Part shown: positions 17,982 through 34,092 of the stretch, one piece after another
Numbering within the stretch: position 1 is the first letter of the stretch
Layout of the letters: every line of letters starts with the position of its first letter
Assembly: GCA_039096225.1 (NCBI GenBank)
Contig: JBBPEB010000003.1
Span: forward strand, 1,234,001 to 1,298,000
DNA: 64,000 nucleotides
DNA from: Blastocystis sp. Blastoise
Taxonomy: Eukaryota > Sar > Bigyra > Opalinata > Blastocystidae
Reading direction: 5' to 3'
The notes under the pieces: generated by a model
Seen by the model: the letters and a program-made list of their open reading frames with translations, nothing else
The model's database searches: none
What the model was told of the DNA's origin: nothing
Translations under genes and position numbers: made by a program

Positions 17982-18812
17982 AAGTGTTAGCCAATTAAAG
18001 TAACCATTTGTACCAGAGAGAACGGTACACAAACAGAAAAAGAACATAAAAAAATTAAAATAAATTTAAAATATCATTTAATAACTTTTGTTCATTTTGT
18101 TTTGTTTAAGTATGTTTTACCACGGGGATATCACAACACATGTATTTCATATGCACCTTAAAATAACCAATAGGACTCTCTGAATGGGATTTGTGTACTG
18201 ATACCAGATCTAGTAACACAATTTTTACACCTCCCAAGCATTTCTGGGATATAGCTGATGTATAGGTACAATATACCTTTCATATCACGACTATATATAT
18301 GTAATTAATATAATTTAATTGATTTAATTAATATTAAAGGTTAATAAGTAGTAGAATAATTTTTTAAGTAATATTTTTAAGATAAGAGTTTAATAAATAG
18401 TAAGTAAGAGAAAAAGAGAAAATTCAATCTATAAATATATAGATATTCAATCAGAGCTGATTATAAATTCAATCAGTATAAATAAGTTTTCATTAAATAG
18501 AATTAGAATAAGATATAAAGAAAAGATTTCAATAAAAAGATATATATAAAAAGTAGTAAATTATAAAATCAAGTAAAAGTAATATATCCAATATAATATA
18601 TAGAGGATAGGGAGTAGATATATATAGTAAGTATAATATAAAGTAGAATTATTAATATAATATCCATTGTAATATGTAGAGGATAAGTAGTAGATAAATT
18701 TCATCAATATAGTATAAGTAGAAGTAGTATATTCAATATAGTATATGGAGGATGAATAGAAGTATTATAGAGGATAATTAGTAGTATATATTATTCCATA
18801 TAGTAATATATA
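17982..18812 (-). other. 3' UTR of the retrotransposon
   Basis: AT-rich and non-coding. The terminal ~70 nt on the minus strand contain a perfect hairpin, GTACC / GGTAC around a 9-nt loop (18010-18028), then a weaker GTTA...TAAC stem (about 17986-18004), directly before the tRNA-derived duplication. Such structure at the 3' end is where R2-type reverse transcriptases usually bind their RNA; the role here is inference. Confidence 0.6.
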
Positions 18813-21800
18813 TTATTCAATATTTCGTTGAGTTAGTTCAATATGAGCAGCAGAAGAATGTAGTCTAGAAATATTTTTTGTAATTAGTCTAGAATCAGAA
18901 AGAGATAGTCTCCAATACTTATAGGCCCATTCTAAGACTATATCATTAATTTTTGATATTAAAAAGTATAAGTATCTTCCTTTGAGTTTTGAGACTTGAG
19001 ATATATTATGAATAGTAGATTCAGGAATTGTCCCAGAGGCACCAAGTATAACAGTATAGTAGGAGATTTGTTTATTAGGGAAATCATGTTGTAATTTTTG
19101 TATAGCTTCATCATATGAATGATCTTTAGTATGTTTCATTTCTAAGATAGTATCACGAGTTCCATCTACTTGTTCATAAGTAACACCAATTTCTACCATT
19201 CTTATTTCTTTCTCACTTGTAATTATAATATCTGGACGACGATTAGCCCATTCCTCTTTATTCTTACCATCATATAGAATAGTATTCATTGATTTTTCTT
19301 GATTGACTTTATAAATAGTATAAGGAAGAGCTTTTGCCAAAGATCTAGTTAAACATTCTCGTATTTCATTATGTCTTTTGCTAATCAGATCGTGTCCATT
19401 TTCATTTCTAGAGATTCTAGCACAAGTAGTCATGATGTGTGTTTGACTATGTATTCTTGATTCATTTTTAGTTTTCAAACAATAAGGACATAAAGCGACA
19501 GTATCATGTAGAGTAGGTTTCTTTCCTTTCGGATCTTGTCTTCTATAAGCCATCTCACCAGTATATAGGGTTCTCATTCGAAGATTCAATAAGGCACAGT
19601 ATTTTGAAGGATTAATATGTTTTGTTTTGTATATCCATTTGTTACACGATATATTATTATTCAAATATTTAGTATATTGCAAATAGGAGTATTCTTTCAG
19701 CATAGAAGCATGTCTTATTTTCAAAGATTCATTTAATAATTTACACATCTTACGTTTCACATCTTTCGCTTCTATAAATTTCGATATACTATTATCAGTA
19801 CTTCTTATTCTTATTCCAGCTCCATTTTTCGGATTATTTTCATAGTAACATATGTCCATGTTTAAAGCAACTATAGCATCAATTGCTTTTCTTATATAAG
19901 GGAAGGGATGGTTCAGTGTAGTAAAGTCTATATCTAGAGGAATAATAGTATTATTTTCTTTCTTTGCTTTTAAGGGTTTGTTAATATTGTTGATAGATAG
20001 ATTAAAGAATACCAAATCTTTCTTTCTAGTTTCAGGGATTTCAGTAGGAATATGGCCTCTCATATAGTTTATTGGATCATTAATCACATATAGAGAATTT
20101 TGTAGAGTAGTATATCTAAGAGCATAATATAAAGTATTTCTAATATTTATATCATTTGAATTAGCCATTCTTACCAGTAGAGAAGCTTTACCAATATAGT
20201 ACCTATCTAACAACGAAGTAACACCAAGTCCACCATCTCGTATTGAAGTGCTATAAAAGTCTTTAGGCCAGACAGAAGAACATCCATTCCAATTCTTAAC
20301 ATTATTTCTTATTAGTACATCCAGTTCTTTTATTTTAAGTATATTAGTATCACCATTTCTAGCCAAGAATTCAATACAAGGAATAATATATTGACGAAGA
20401 GTTATTAATTTTTGATGAGGACTAATAGGAATAGTATTTAAAGAATTTATTTTTTCTTTGATTTCATCTAACGTATTCACCCAGAATTCTCTTCGTTTAG
20501 TAATGGATTCACCCATAGGACATCCTAAATATCTTTGGATTTCAGTATCTTTAAGTAGAGTAATCACTTCATTATTATAAGTAGGAGGAGGAGGAGTATA
20601 CGTAAGTTTTCTATTTCCATCATTGGAATATTTCATCGCTAAACACTTACATTTATTAACCGATAGTTTCATATGATATATATTAAGTATTTCTTTTACC
20701 TTTCCTAAAAGAACTTCCGTATCTTCTTTATTGTTAGCTAGCAGGACGATATCATCTGCATAAGCATAAGCATTACTTTCTGATATAACAATAGGATTAT
20801 TAGGAGTAGTGTTATCTTTAATATTCATCATCATGGCTTGATTATTGTTCAGGTAATTCAATAAAGGATTAAGTATAATATTGAATAGAAGAGGAGATAG
20901 GGGATCACCTTGTCTTATTCCACGCTTTAAGTATATAGGATCTGTATATGAATTTTTGGTTAATCTTATAACAGTATTAGCAGAAGAGTATAAGGATAGA
21001 ATAATATTTCTGAAGTCTATAGGGAAGTTCATATATTGAAGAATTTGATGCATTAATCTTTGAGGTACCGTATCATAGGCCTTCTCCAAGTCGAGGAAAG
21101 TAAAATAGGCAGCAGTTTTAGCTCTTCTAGATAGTTTAAAGTTAGCTATGTAGTTTTGTAGTATGAAATTAAGTTCTTCACAACCAGGTATTCCAGATAT
21201 AAATCCTTTTTGATATTTTGACATAAAGTTTTGTTTATTGTTTAGTTCATTCATGTAGGTAACCATTATAGAAGAAAGTATTTTTGATTCAGTATTTTGT
21301 AAAGCCAAAGGTCTCCAGTTTCCTAAGCTACTAGGATCCGATTTATTTTTGTCTAGTAGGCAAGTGATAGAGGAACTCCAAGATTTTAGAGTAATACCAT
21401 TCGAACGACATATTTCTAATATATAAGCCAATAGAGAACAAGCAGAAGAGGAGTATTTGTAAACTTCATAAGGGAGACCATTAGGACCAGGAGTACTGTT
21501 ATTTGGTAAAAATTTTAATGCATGTCTAATTCTTTCATAGGTTATCTTATTAAGGGCAGGAGGATTTAGTAATTGTTTAGTATTTGATTTTATAATATCT
21601 GGAAGTAATATATTATCTGAAGTTTCTTGTGAATCATATAGTTTCGTAAATTGTTCTTGTAAATCCTTAGAAGGTATTTCACAATATCTAGGAGTAGTTT
21701 TAGAGAATACTTTACTTCTTAAGAAAGCTTTAGTATTCTTATCAAATTCGGATTGTATTTTCTTAGCATCATTAATAGAAGTAATTCTTATTTTAGCTTC

Positions 21801-24800
21801 TTTAAGTTGGTTAATATTCCATAAGCATGATTCTATCTCATTCATTATAAGATTTAATATCTCTTTCCATTGTTCTAGAGTAAGTAGAGGAGTATTATTA
21901 TTTTCATTATCTTTCTGTAAGATATTTAATATATTTATTTTTAATTCTTCATCTTCATCAAAGAGTGTAATAGATTGTAGTTTATTTTTCCAATTAAGGA
22001 TAGACTCAGAAAGAGTAGAAGAGATAGTATAGGATTCAGTTTCAGGAATATTAGGTAATATAGTATGATTCAAATCGTATTTTAGAGTATCTAGATTACT
22101 TTTTAGATTATTATAGTATTTCTTTAAAGCTTCAATTTCATTATCCGTAGATTTTCTGAAAGGATTATTATCAAAGAAATCATCATTCGTTTGTTTGAAA
22201 TTATTATTCATATGTATAGTGTTAGTATTATTAGTAGGAGTAGTAGTAGTAGGAGGAGGGGAAGTAGTAGGAGGAGAAGCAGTAGAAGGAGAAGTAGTAT
22301 CAGTAGAGGGAGTAGTACCATTTATAGTAGTAGATCGATTAGTAGTAGTAGTAGTAGAAGGACTTAAATCCATATAGTTCTTATATTTTTTATTCTTTTT
22401 ATATTTGTTTTTATTACTATAATTGTTTATAGGATGATTATAATTATTCTTTCTTCTATTATATCTATGTTGATTATAATCATGATTATTTCCAGGAATA
22501 TTTTGAGTATCATATCGATTTTGAGTATTCCCATGATTATTCTGAGAAATATCATGAGTATTCATAGCATCCGTATTATTAGTAGTATTCTGAAGATTAT
22601 TAGGAGAAGAACCAGTATAGTTTTGATTTTGACCATAACCGCGATTATTTTGAGAAATATCATGCATATCCATATACTTCTTTCTATATTGATTATTCTT
22701 TCTAGTATATGTTTTCTTTAAGTTTCTATATTGGTTATTTGATCTATATGAATTGCTATTTCTATTTTTTCCAGCATAAGAATATTTATTTGAAGAATTC
22801 TTATCATTATAGTTATTCCTTTGAGAAGGAGAATAACTATTATTCTTTCTGTATATAGTATTATATTTCTTAATAGAACTGTTGTTATTGAGATTATTAT
22901 TACGCCAAGATCTATAAGTAGGAGTAGAATTATTATATATCCAATTATAGAGTTCATTTTGAATATAATCACATATATTATTGAAGGAATTAATCATTTC
23001 GTTATTCATCTGTATAGTATTCGATTCATCAGAGGAGTTAGGGAAAGGAGTAACAAGAGGTATGAGTTTATCTTCTATAAATTTGTTAAATCTAATGAAA
23101 CTTTTCCAATTTCCTAATTTATGTATAGCCATGGAAGAAAGTCGTCTTTTAGGAGTATTATCTACTTTGATAGTTTTTGAGAATTGTATAGTTTTCTGAA
23201 TATTAATAGGAGAGTAAGTAGAAAGGAGATCTTCAGTATTAGGAATTCGAGGAGCCTTTATATAATCATCATATTTTGATTTATTCTTAGTATTCTTATT
23301 TCTATTTCCTTTTTGTGTAGAATTCTTTTTATTCTTTTGAGTTGAATTATTTGTAGAAGTATTTTCTTGAGTATTAGAAGATTCAATATCCATCATAGTA
23401 TCATTATTAGTATTCATAGTAGTAGAAGCTATTTCTTCTTGTATTTCCATAGTATTCATAGGAGTATTTGTTTCAGAATTACTCATGTTTTGATCTATAT
23501 CTATATCAATATCTATAGTATTATTATTGTTTAAAATTTCATTCGTATTGATAGGAAGAGGAGTAGTAGTAGTTTCTATAGTAGTAGTAGTTTCTGTAGT
23601 AGTCTTCTTAGATCCATTTATGTCTTTTTGAGTAGAATTAAGTGGAGTAAAATTAAAATCTATATTCGAGAGACTTATATGATTTTCAAGAGGAATAGGA
23701 GAATTCATAGGAGAGGTAGTAGTTGAAGTGGATGTAGAAGAAATATTAATTATCGATTCATCAGAAGATACATCATAGTATTCATTTCGATTCTGTATTG
23801 TAGTTGTATTATTCATTTGAGTATTAGTTTCATCAAGATTAATAGTATTTCTCTTATTTTGTGTATTTTCTTCTTCATTAGTTATAGATGTAGTAATCTC
23901 CTTGTTTGTAGTAATATTCATAGTATTATTTACTAAATCCTTATGGATAGATTCCTTTTGCTGATTAATATTATTTGTATTAGAATCGATAGTATTCAAA
24001 GTAGAAGGAATACTATTAATATCTATATCTAATTCCATATCTATATTTTCTATAGAACTATTAGGAGACAATTGAGTATTATTTATAGAAGGAGAAGATA
24101 TAATAGTATTGTTTATTATATTGGTATTTATTTGATCTATATTCATAGAAGAAGATAAGTTTGTTGAATCTATATTAGAAGGAGATTCTATAGATATAGG
24201 AGATTCTATAGTAGAAGAAATATTGACTGTAATAGGAGATTCTATAGATATAGAAGATTCTATTATAGTATGATCATCTGGATTTATAGTAGTATTCATG
24301 ATAATAGGAGTATCAATATTATTTGTAGTATTTGTAGAAGAAGAAGAAATATGTATAGGAATAGAATTAGAATTAATTATAGAATTTGAGATAGAAGGAA
24401 TAGTAGGTTCAATAGTAGTTATAGAATCAGAAGGAACAGGAGATAAAAAGGTACCCATATTAGTATGTGTATTATCCTCAATTTCATTTTGTATATAGTT
24501 ATTTGTTGTATCACTTGGAGTTATTCTTTCTTGTATAGGGATTTCATTTTGTTTCGCTACTTCATTTATTGGAGCACTAGAATTTCTATGTTTATTTGAA
24601 TAAATATTTCTGAGAGTTCGTAGTAAGTAGAACAGTGTATTCACACTTGACTGAGGGAATAACATGGAGAATGCTTTTTGGCGGGTAATTCTTTTTTGAA
24701 TTCTAGGCCTATTTTTTCTTTTCTCGTAGATAAACATTAAAGTGAAGTGATTTATAAATTCCTTTAAGGATTCTATATTATTCCATTTCTTTCCATTTTT

Positions 24801-26519
24801 ATGTTTTTTTATTGTGTTATAACCAATTAGAAATTCAGGTTTTGCCGGGAAAAGCCAATTAAATTTAGTAGGAAAATCTTTAGGAGGAGAAGTAATAGTA
24901 TATATATTAGTAGGAAAAGAAAGAATAAATTCATTATTTTCAATAGTATTTAGTATAGTTTCATTTGTAGGAATCTCATTTTCATCTATTATATCATTAG
25001 GAGTAAGTATAGGTATTTCTATATTAGAATCAGAATTCGTATATATATCTTGATCCTCTTGTTCGGTATTATTTAAATTGATAGAAATAGGTTCATCTTC
25101 AGAGGATAAAAGGGAGGTAGTTTGTATAGAAGGATGAATAATTTCATTTCCAATAGGAGTATTATTTGTAATTGTAGCAGTATCTATTATAGTAGTATTT
25201 GAAGATGTAGATAAAGAAGGAGATAGTTCTAGTGTAGGATTTCTTGCCCAAGAAGGAGGATTCGTATCATTTGGGAATATTCTATTGTGTAGTAATTGAC
25301 TAAGTGTAGGAGTAGGAGGAGAATCAGAAGATTCAGGAGAATTTATAGCATCAGGAGAGTTTATAGAATCAGAAGAATCCATAGAAAAAGAAGAATCCAT
25401 AGGAGCAGAAGAATCAAGAGCATTAGAAGAAACCATAGAAGCAGAAGAATAAATAGAATTAGTAGAATCAACAAAAGCAGAAGAATCAATAGCATTAGAA
25501 GAATTCATTAAATTAGTAGATTCAGAAGTATTTAAAACAGTAGAATTAGATTGTGTAATGTTAACAGTAGGAATATTTTCATGAGTAGAAATAATAGATA
25601 AATTAGTAGATTCGTTAGTAGAATTGTTCAACAGGGATTCTTTTGTAGAGGACACATTTTCAGGAGTAGATAACGCATTAGAAGAAATAATAGTAGTAGA
25701 ATTTTCATTAAGAGTGTTTGTAGCCACCGAAATAACCATAGGTACATCATTTTGTTGATTTAGAGTCGTATTTTGTGTAGGAAGTCCAAGATTGGTAGTA
25801 GATTTTTGAGTAGATTTCACGTTTTGTTTAGGATCATCATAATCAATCCAAATGTTTACATTAGTAGACCAAGACTTAGCAAAGGCATCAGAAGACCAAC
25901 CAGTAGAAGACCAAGATTCATCTTTCTTTTCAGAAGTATTTTCAGTAGAAGGTTTCAAAGGTTCAGAATTCACTTGTAGAGAAGAGTCAAGAGGAGGGTT
26001 CAAAGGAGTATCCACTCTTTTTCGAATAGACTTGTATTGTGTAGATATCGGAGACATAATTCGTTTCTTAGCCGAGGAAGTAGTATCTACGTAGAGGGTA
26101 TCACTTTCAGAAAGTACCCAGTTAGAAGAATTGTTTGTAGTTGTAGTAGTTGAACCAGTAAGAGATAAGTCTATTAATTCTTTAGTATTTAAAGAATAAT
26201 CTTGTTTATTTTGAGGATCTATTTTAGTAGTAGTAGAATCACGGGAGAACTCGGAGTTTTGTGGGATTTCAAATCCGGAAAAAACCAATTTTGATCTTGG
26301 ATCACCATTTTCATCATAATTTTTTTGTTTTTCGTTTTTCTCATCTTCCACAGATTTAATTCGTTTCTCGTTTATCTGTAAACTGTTCTCATCGCTAGGG
26401 CTAGGAGCAGAAGAAGACGCCAGGTTCGTAGACCCAGATTTATCTCTGATCTTCAGATCAACTTGGAGTTTTGACTCCGGAACTTCACCGTTGTTACTAA
26501 AATGGATTGCTGATTGCAT
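18813..26519 (-). CDS. retrotransposon polyprotein: reverse transcriptase + zinc knuckle + restriction-like endonuclease
   Basis: 2568 codons from ATG 26519. The frame is also open upstream, through the tRNA gene to 26663, but the first Met after the tRNA is the sensible start. Residues 1 to about 1500 are Ser/Thr/Asn-rich low complexity with heptad-like SS-x-DSS repeats and a basic Asn/Tyr/Lys/Arg section near 1180-1320. I see no N-terminal CCHH finger or gag knuckle. The RT (about 1640-1990) shows LTLEQWKEILNLI upstream, TPGPNGLPYEVYK, LGNWRPLALQNTESKILSS, FLDLEKAYDTVP, RGIRQGDPLSPLLFN and the catalytic AYADDIVLLA near 1921. Near 2345 comes LCPYCLKTKNESRIHSQTH followed by IMTTC (C-x2-C...H...C). 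Then RRPDIIITSEKEIRMVEIGV near 2430 is a PD...E-type RLE core. These enzymes nick the target and prime cDNA synthesis there. Confidence 0.95.
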   Translation of the reverse strand: MQSAIHFSNNGEVPESKLQVDLKIRDKSGSTNLASSSAPSPSDENSLQINEKRIKSVEDEKNEKQKNYDENGDPRSKLVFSGFEIPQNSEFSRDSTTTKIDPQNKQDYSLNTKELIDLSLTGSTTTTTNNSSNWVLSESDTLYVDTTSSAKKRIMSPISTQYKSIRKRVDTPLNPPLDSSLQVNSEPLKPSTENTSEKKDESWSSTGWSSDAFAKSWSTNVNIWIDYDDPKQNVKSTQKSTTNLGLPTQNTTLNQQNDVPMVISVATNTLNENSTTIISSNALSTPENVSSTKESLLNNSTNESTNLSIISTHENIPTVNITQSNSTVLNTSESTNLMNSSNAIDSSAFVDSTNSIYSSASMVSSNALDSSAPMDSSFSMDSSDSINSPDAINSPESSDSPPTPTLSQLLHNRIFPNDTNPPSWARNPTLELSPSLSTSSNTTIIDTATITNNTPIGNEIIHPSIQTTSLLSSEDEPISINLNNTEQEDQDIYTNSDSNIEIPILTPNDIIDENEIPTNETILNTIENNEFILSFPTNIYTITSPPKDFPTKFNWLFPAKPEFLIGYNTIKKHKNGKKWNNIESLKEFINHFTLMFIYEKRKNRPRIQKRITRQKAFSMLFPQSSVNTLFYLLRTLRNIYSNKHRNSSAPINEVAKQNEIPIQERITPSDTTNNYIQNEIEDNTHTNMGTFLSPVPSDSITTIEPTIPSISNSIINSNSIPIHISSSSTNTTNNIDTPIIMNTTINPDDHTIIESSISIESPITVNISSTIESPISIESPSNIDSTNLSSSMNIDQINTNIINNTIISSPSINNTQLSPNSSIENIDMELDIDINSIPSTLNTIDSNTNNINQQKESIHKDLVNNTMNITTNKEITTSITNEEENTQNKRNTINLDETNTQMNNTTTIQNRNEYYDVSSDESIINISSTSTSTTTSPMNSPIPLENHISLSNIDFNFTPLNSTQKDINGSKKTTTETTTTIETTTTPLPINTNEILNNNNTIDIDIDIDQNMSNSETNTPMNTMEIQEEIASTTMNTNNDTMMDIESSNTQENTSTNNSTQKNKKNSTQKGNRNKNTKNKSKYDDYIKAPRIPNTEDLLSTYSPINIQKTIQFSKTIKVDNTPKRRLSSMAIHKLGNWKSFIRFNKFIEDKLIPLVTPFPNSSDESNTIQMNNEMINSFNNICDYIQNELYNWIYNNSTPTYRSWRNNNLNNNSSIKKYNTIYRKNNSYSPSQRNNYNDKNSSNKYSYAGKNRNSNSYRSNNQYRNLKKTYTRKNNQYRKKYMDMHDISQNNRGYGQNQNYTGSSPNNLQNTTNNTDAMNTHDISQNNHGNTQNRYDTQNIPGNNHDYNQHRYNRRKNNYNHPINNYSNKNKYKKNKKYKNYMDLSPSTTTTTNRSTTINGTTPSTDTTSPSTASPPTTSPPPTTTTPTNNTNTIHMNNNFKQTNDDFFDNNPFRKSTDNEIEALKKYYNNLKSNLDTLKYDLNHTILPNIPETESYTISSTLSESILNWKNKLQSITLFDEDEELKINILNILQKDNENNNTPLLTLEQWKEILNLIMNEIESCLWNINQLKEAKIRITSINDAKKIQSEFDKNTKAFLRSKVFSKTTPRYCEIPSKDLQEQFTKLYDSQETSDNILLPDIIKSNTKQLLNPPALNKITYERIRHALKFLPNNSTPGPNGLPYEVYKYSSSACSLLAYILEICRSNGITLKSWSSSITCLLDKNKSDPSSLGNWRPLALQNTESKILSSIMVTYMNELNNKQNFMSKYQKGFISGIPGCEELNFILQNYIANFKLSRRAKTAAYFTFLDLEKAYDTVPQRLMHQILQYMNFPIDFRNIILSLYSSANTVIRLTKNSYTDPIYLKRGIRQGDPLSPLLFNIILNPLLNYLNNNQAMMMNIKDNTTPNNPIVISESNAYAYADDIVLLANNKEDTEVLLGKVKEILNIYHMKLSVNKCKCLAMKYSNDGNRKLTYTPPPPTYNNEVITLLKDTEIQRYLGCPMGESITKRREFWVNTLDEIKEKINSLNTIPISPHQKLITLRQYIIPCIEFLARNGDTNILKIKELDVLIRNNVKNWNGCSSVWPKDFYSTSIRDGGLGVTSLLDRYYIGKASLLVRMANSNDINIRNTLYYALRYTTLQNSLYVINDPINYMRGHIPTEIPETRKKDLVFFNLSINNINKPLKAKKENNTIIPLDIDFTTLNHPFPYIRKAIDAIVALNMDICYYENNPKNGAGIRIRSTDNSISKFIEAKDVKRKMCKLLNESLKIRHASMLKEYSYLQYTKYLNNNISCNKWIYKTKHINPSKYCALLNLRMRTLYTGEMAYRRQDPKGKKPTLHDTVALCPYCLKTKNESRIHSQTHIMTTCARISRNENGHDLISKRHNEIRECLTRSLAKALPYTIYKVNQEKSMNTILYDGKNKEEWANRRPDIIITSEKEIRMVEIGVTYEQVDGTRDTILEMKHTKDHSYDEAIQKLQHDFPNKQISYYTVILGASGTIPESTIHNISQVSKLKGRYLYFLISKINDIVLEWAYKYWRLSLSDSRLITKNISRLHSSAAHIELTQRNIE

Positions 26520-26548
26520 GAGGATATAAAAAAAATGTAAAAAAGAAA

Positions 26549-26620
26549 CGCCTGATAGGGGGATCGAACCCCTGACCACTGGATTAAAAGTCAAGCGCTC
26601 TACCGCTGAGCTAACCAGGC
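26549..26620 (-). tRNA. tRNA-Lys(UUU)
   Basis: 72-nt cloverleaf read on the minus strand: acceptor GCCTGGT / ATCAGGC with one G-U pair, D-arm GCTC...GAGC, anticodon loop CTTTTAA (anticodon UUU), T-arm AGGGG-TTCGATC-CCCCT, discriminator G, no CCA, no intron. The anticodon stem has one T-C mismatch. A T-rich trailer suitable as a Pol III terminator follows at once. The gene is intact although a retroelement begins about 10-30 bp downstream. Confidence 0.95.
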
Positions 26621-28177
26621 TCTCTGAATTTTGATTCTTATCAATGGTAGTATAGAATACCATGCTAGAGAATTGAATACATGCTAAAGTTGTATATATA
26701 TAATTAATACTCTTTCTGAAAAGCTGATTTATTTTTTATTTATATGTATATTTGTATTGAATATACTGTGTTAGCTTAGTCTACGTGTTTAATATGTTAA
26801 TAGATAAAAATTGTATACAGATGGGTATATTCTTCGATTACTCTAAAGATGGACTTAAGATTTTTTATAAGGAATATTTTAAGTAGTAAAAAAAACAAAT
26901 TGTCAATATATGCATAACAATGAAAACTTATTATTATTCAAAAACATGACTATAACTTTCTTTCATACTAAAAGGAGTAGTTATAATATAAAAATTATTG
27001 TTAGGGTGATATTATATATATATAATTAGTTATGAATATAGATATCATTACATATCGTAATAGTTTTCAAATGAATAAAAATATATATATATCATTGTAT
27101 TTTAATTAATTAAATAATGTTTGTAAAATATATATTTGTTGTGTATAAAGTTTAATTAAAATAATATGACCATAATAAAAAGGAGAATTATAAATAAAAA
27201 TATGAAAATAAATATAAATAAATATAATGCTATTTATATAGTGTATAAAAAATGATATAAATATATTAGTGATTATTCGATTATAATCCTTTTTAGTATA
27301 TTATAAATAAAAAAGAAGAAATTATTATTGTATATAATGATATAAACCCCAAAAAGGTATATATATAGATATATCTTTCTTGAATATTTAATTATATATA
27401 AGTAAAATCTTTCTTTAATTAGTATAAATAGTAATGTATATATAAATCTTAGCCTTTTTCCATCACATATTCTTGATTTTATTCATCGTTATTTTAATAT
27501 TTAGGAGTTATAAAAAGAATGATTTGATAAAAATTTCACTTTTTATTGTTAATATTATTAAAAAAAGTGACAATTACTATACAGTATTTGATAAAACAAC
27601 TAGTTGAAATAAAAAGAAAAAAATATATCCATATTAATCTTTCTATTTTATATGAGTTTAAAAAAACTCTCTATTATTAAAGATAGTTGAAATAATGTGA
27701 ATAAATATAATAAAAGAATTAAAAAGAATTTTAGCATAAAACTGAAAAGAATATCTTGTATATAAACTACAATAAAAATATGTTTTGTGTTGTATTATTT
27801 GATATATTATAATATAGTTTATATAAAGTAATATAGACAGAATTAAATAGTAATTCATACAAAGTTAATTAATATTTGATATTTACATTAAAATATACTA
27901 ACAATAGAAAACAAAAAAAAATTGAAATCGAATAACTTTATTATTAATAAAAGAATATATATATATAGAATCAAGAAATAATAATATTTATGACCAAAAT
28001 AAGTATGAGATTTAAAAATACTATGATATTGTATTAATATTCTTGAAATAGAAAGAAATATATAAATAAAATAAAATATATATAAGTATGGAAAAGAATA
28101 AGAAAATTGAAAATATAAATTAAATGATATATATAATAAAAATGAATATATATATAAATGTATATATATAAATATGT
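26621..28177. other. AT-rich intergenic region
   Basis: Upstream of tRNA-Lys and downstream of the kinase gene. A small hairpin ATGGTA / TACCAT lies at 26644-26663. The rest is AT-rich with scattered short ORFs (for example 27658-27858, minus) that look random. No gene supported. Confidence 0.6.
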
Positions 28178-33434
<5,257 letters not shown>

Positions 33435-34092
33435 TGTAAGAGTATGAATAGAAAAAACCTAAATGTTGAAATTATTTGAAAATGAAACTATAGAATAAAT
33501 TCCCATTATTATTTTTCATTATTAACTTGATTTTTAGATTTATCGCAAAATACTGTTTTTCAGACATTTTCAACCGGAGTATGTTTATATATGCTAAATC
33601 CTTAGTGTTACTTTTATTAAGTATTAATTAAACTCTATATTAGAATATAGAATCTTGGTATATGAATAGTCTTAAAATTAGAAGACAATCTTTTGAGTGA
33701 ATTAAAGTTGTTTCAATAAACAAGTAACAAATATATTAATATATAAATAATAAACAAACATAGAATATATCATAAACACTGCGTGGATATAATAAAGCAA
33801 ATCAATCAATAAATAGAGAATTATTAAAGAAAAATGGATAATTTGACTATAATAGAATAGTAAACTACAAAGAAATAGAGACTAGAACTTAATAAAGTAT
33901 AAAATTGATATAGGATTTGATTTTAAAAAAATGCAAAAGAAAACAATGAGAAAAGCAGTAAAAAATATAAATCATTGTAATGGGAAAAATACACTAATAT
34001 AAAAAAAGAGAATGAAAATAATAGAAAAACTATATAATATTAAAAAGAATAGATTGTTTTTAAAAGTTATATATATAATATATCAAATAAGT
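33435..34092. other. AT-rich intergenic region
   Basis: Spacer between the start of the kinase gene and the end of the hAT-derived gene. No gene seen. Confidence 0.6.

Larger units (their letters stand above)
17982..26548 (-). mobile_element. site-specific non-LTR retrotransposon inserted at a tRNA-Lys gene
   Basis: About 8.57 kb on the minus strand, delimited by two same-orientation copies of the tRNA-Lys 3' end. It encodes one very long intact ORF with reverse transcriptase and a C-terminal restriction-like endonuclease (RLE), the architecture of R2/R4/NeSL/CRE-type elements. There are no LTRs. It has a minimal 5' leader and about 0.83 kb of 3' UTR without a clear poly-A tail. The single uninterrupted frame and the nearly perfect flanking duplication point to a recent, possibly active copy. 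Boundaries are inferred from the duplication. Confidence 0.9.

Noticed and set aside
17958-18040. A second complete tRNA gene
   Set aside because: Only the T-arm and 3' acceptor strand are present; no matching 5' acceptor or D-arm can be formed.
26521-26663. N-terminal extension of the retroelement protein from ATG 26663
   Set aside because: Those 48 codons are mostly the tRNA-Lys gene read as protein; a start after the tRNA is more sensible.
27658-27858. 66-codon minus-strand ORF
   Set aside because: Ile/Tyr/Phe-rich composition typical of random AT-rich frames; no motif or context.
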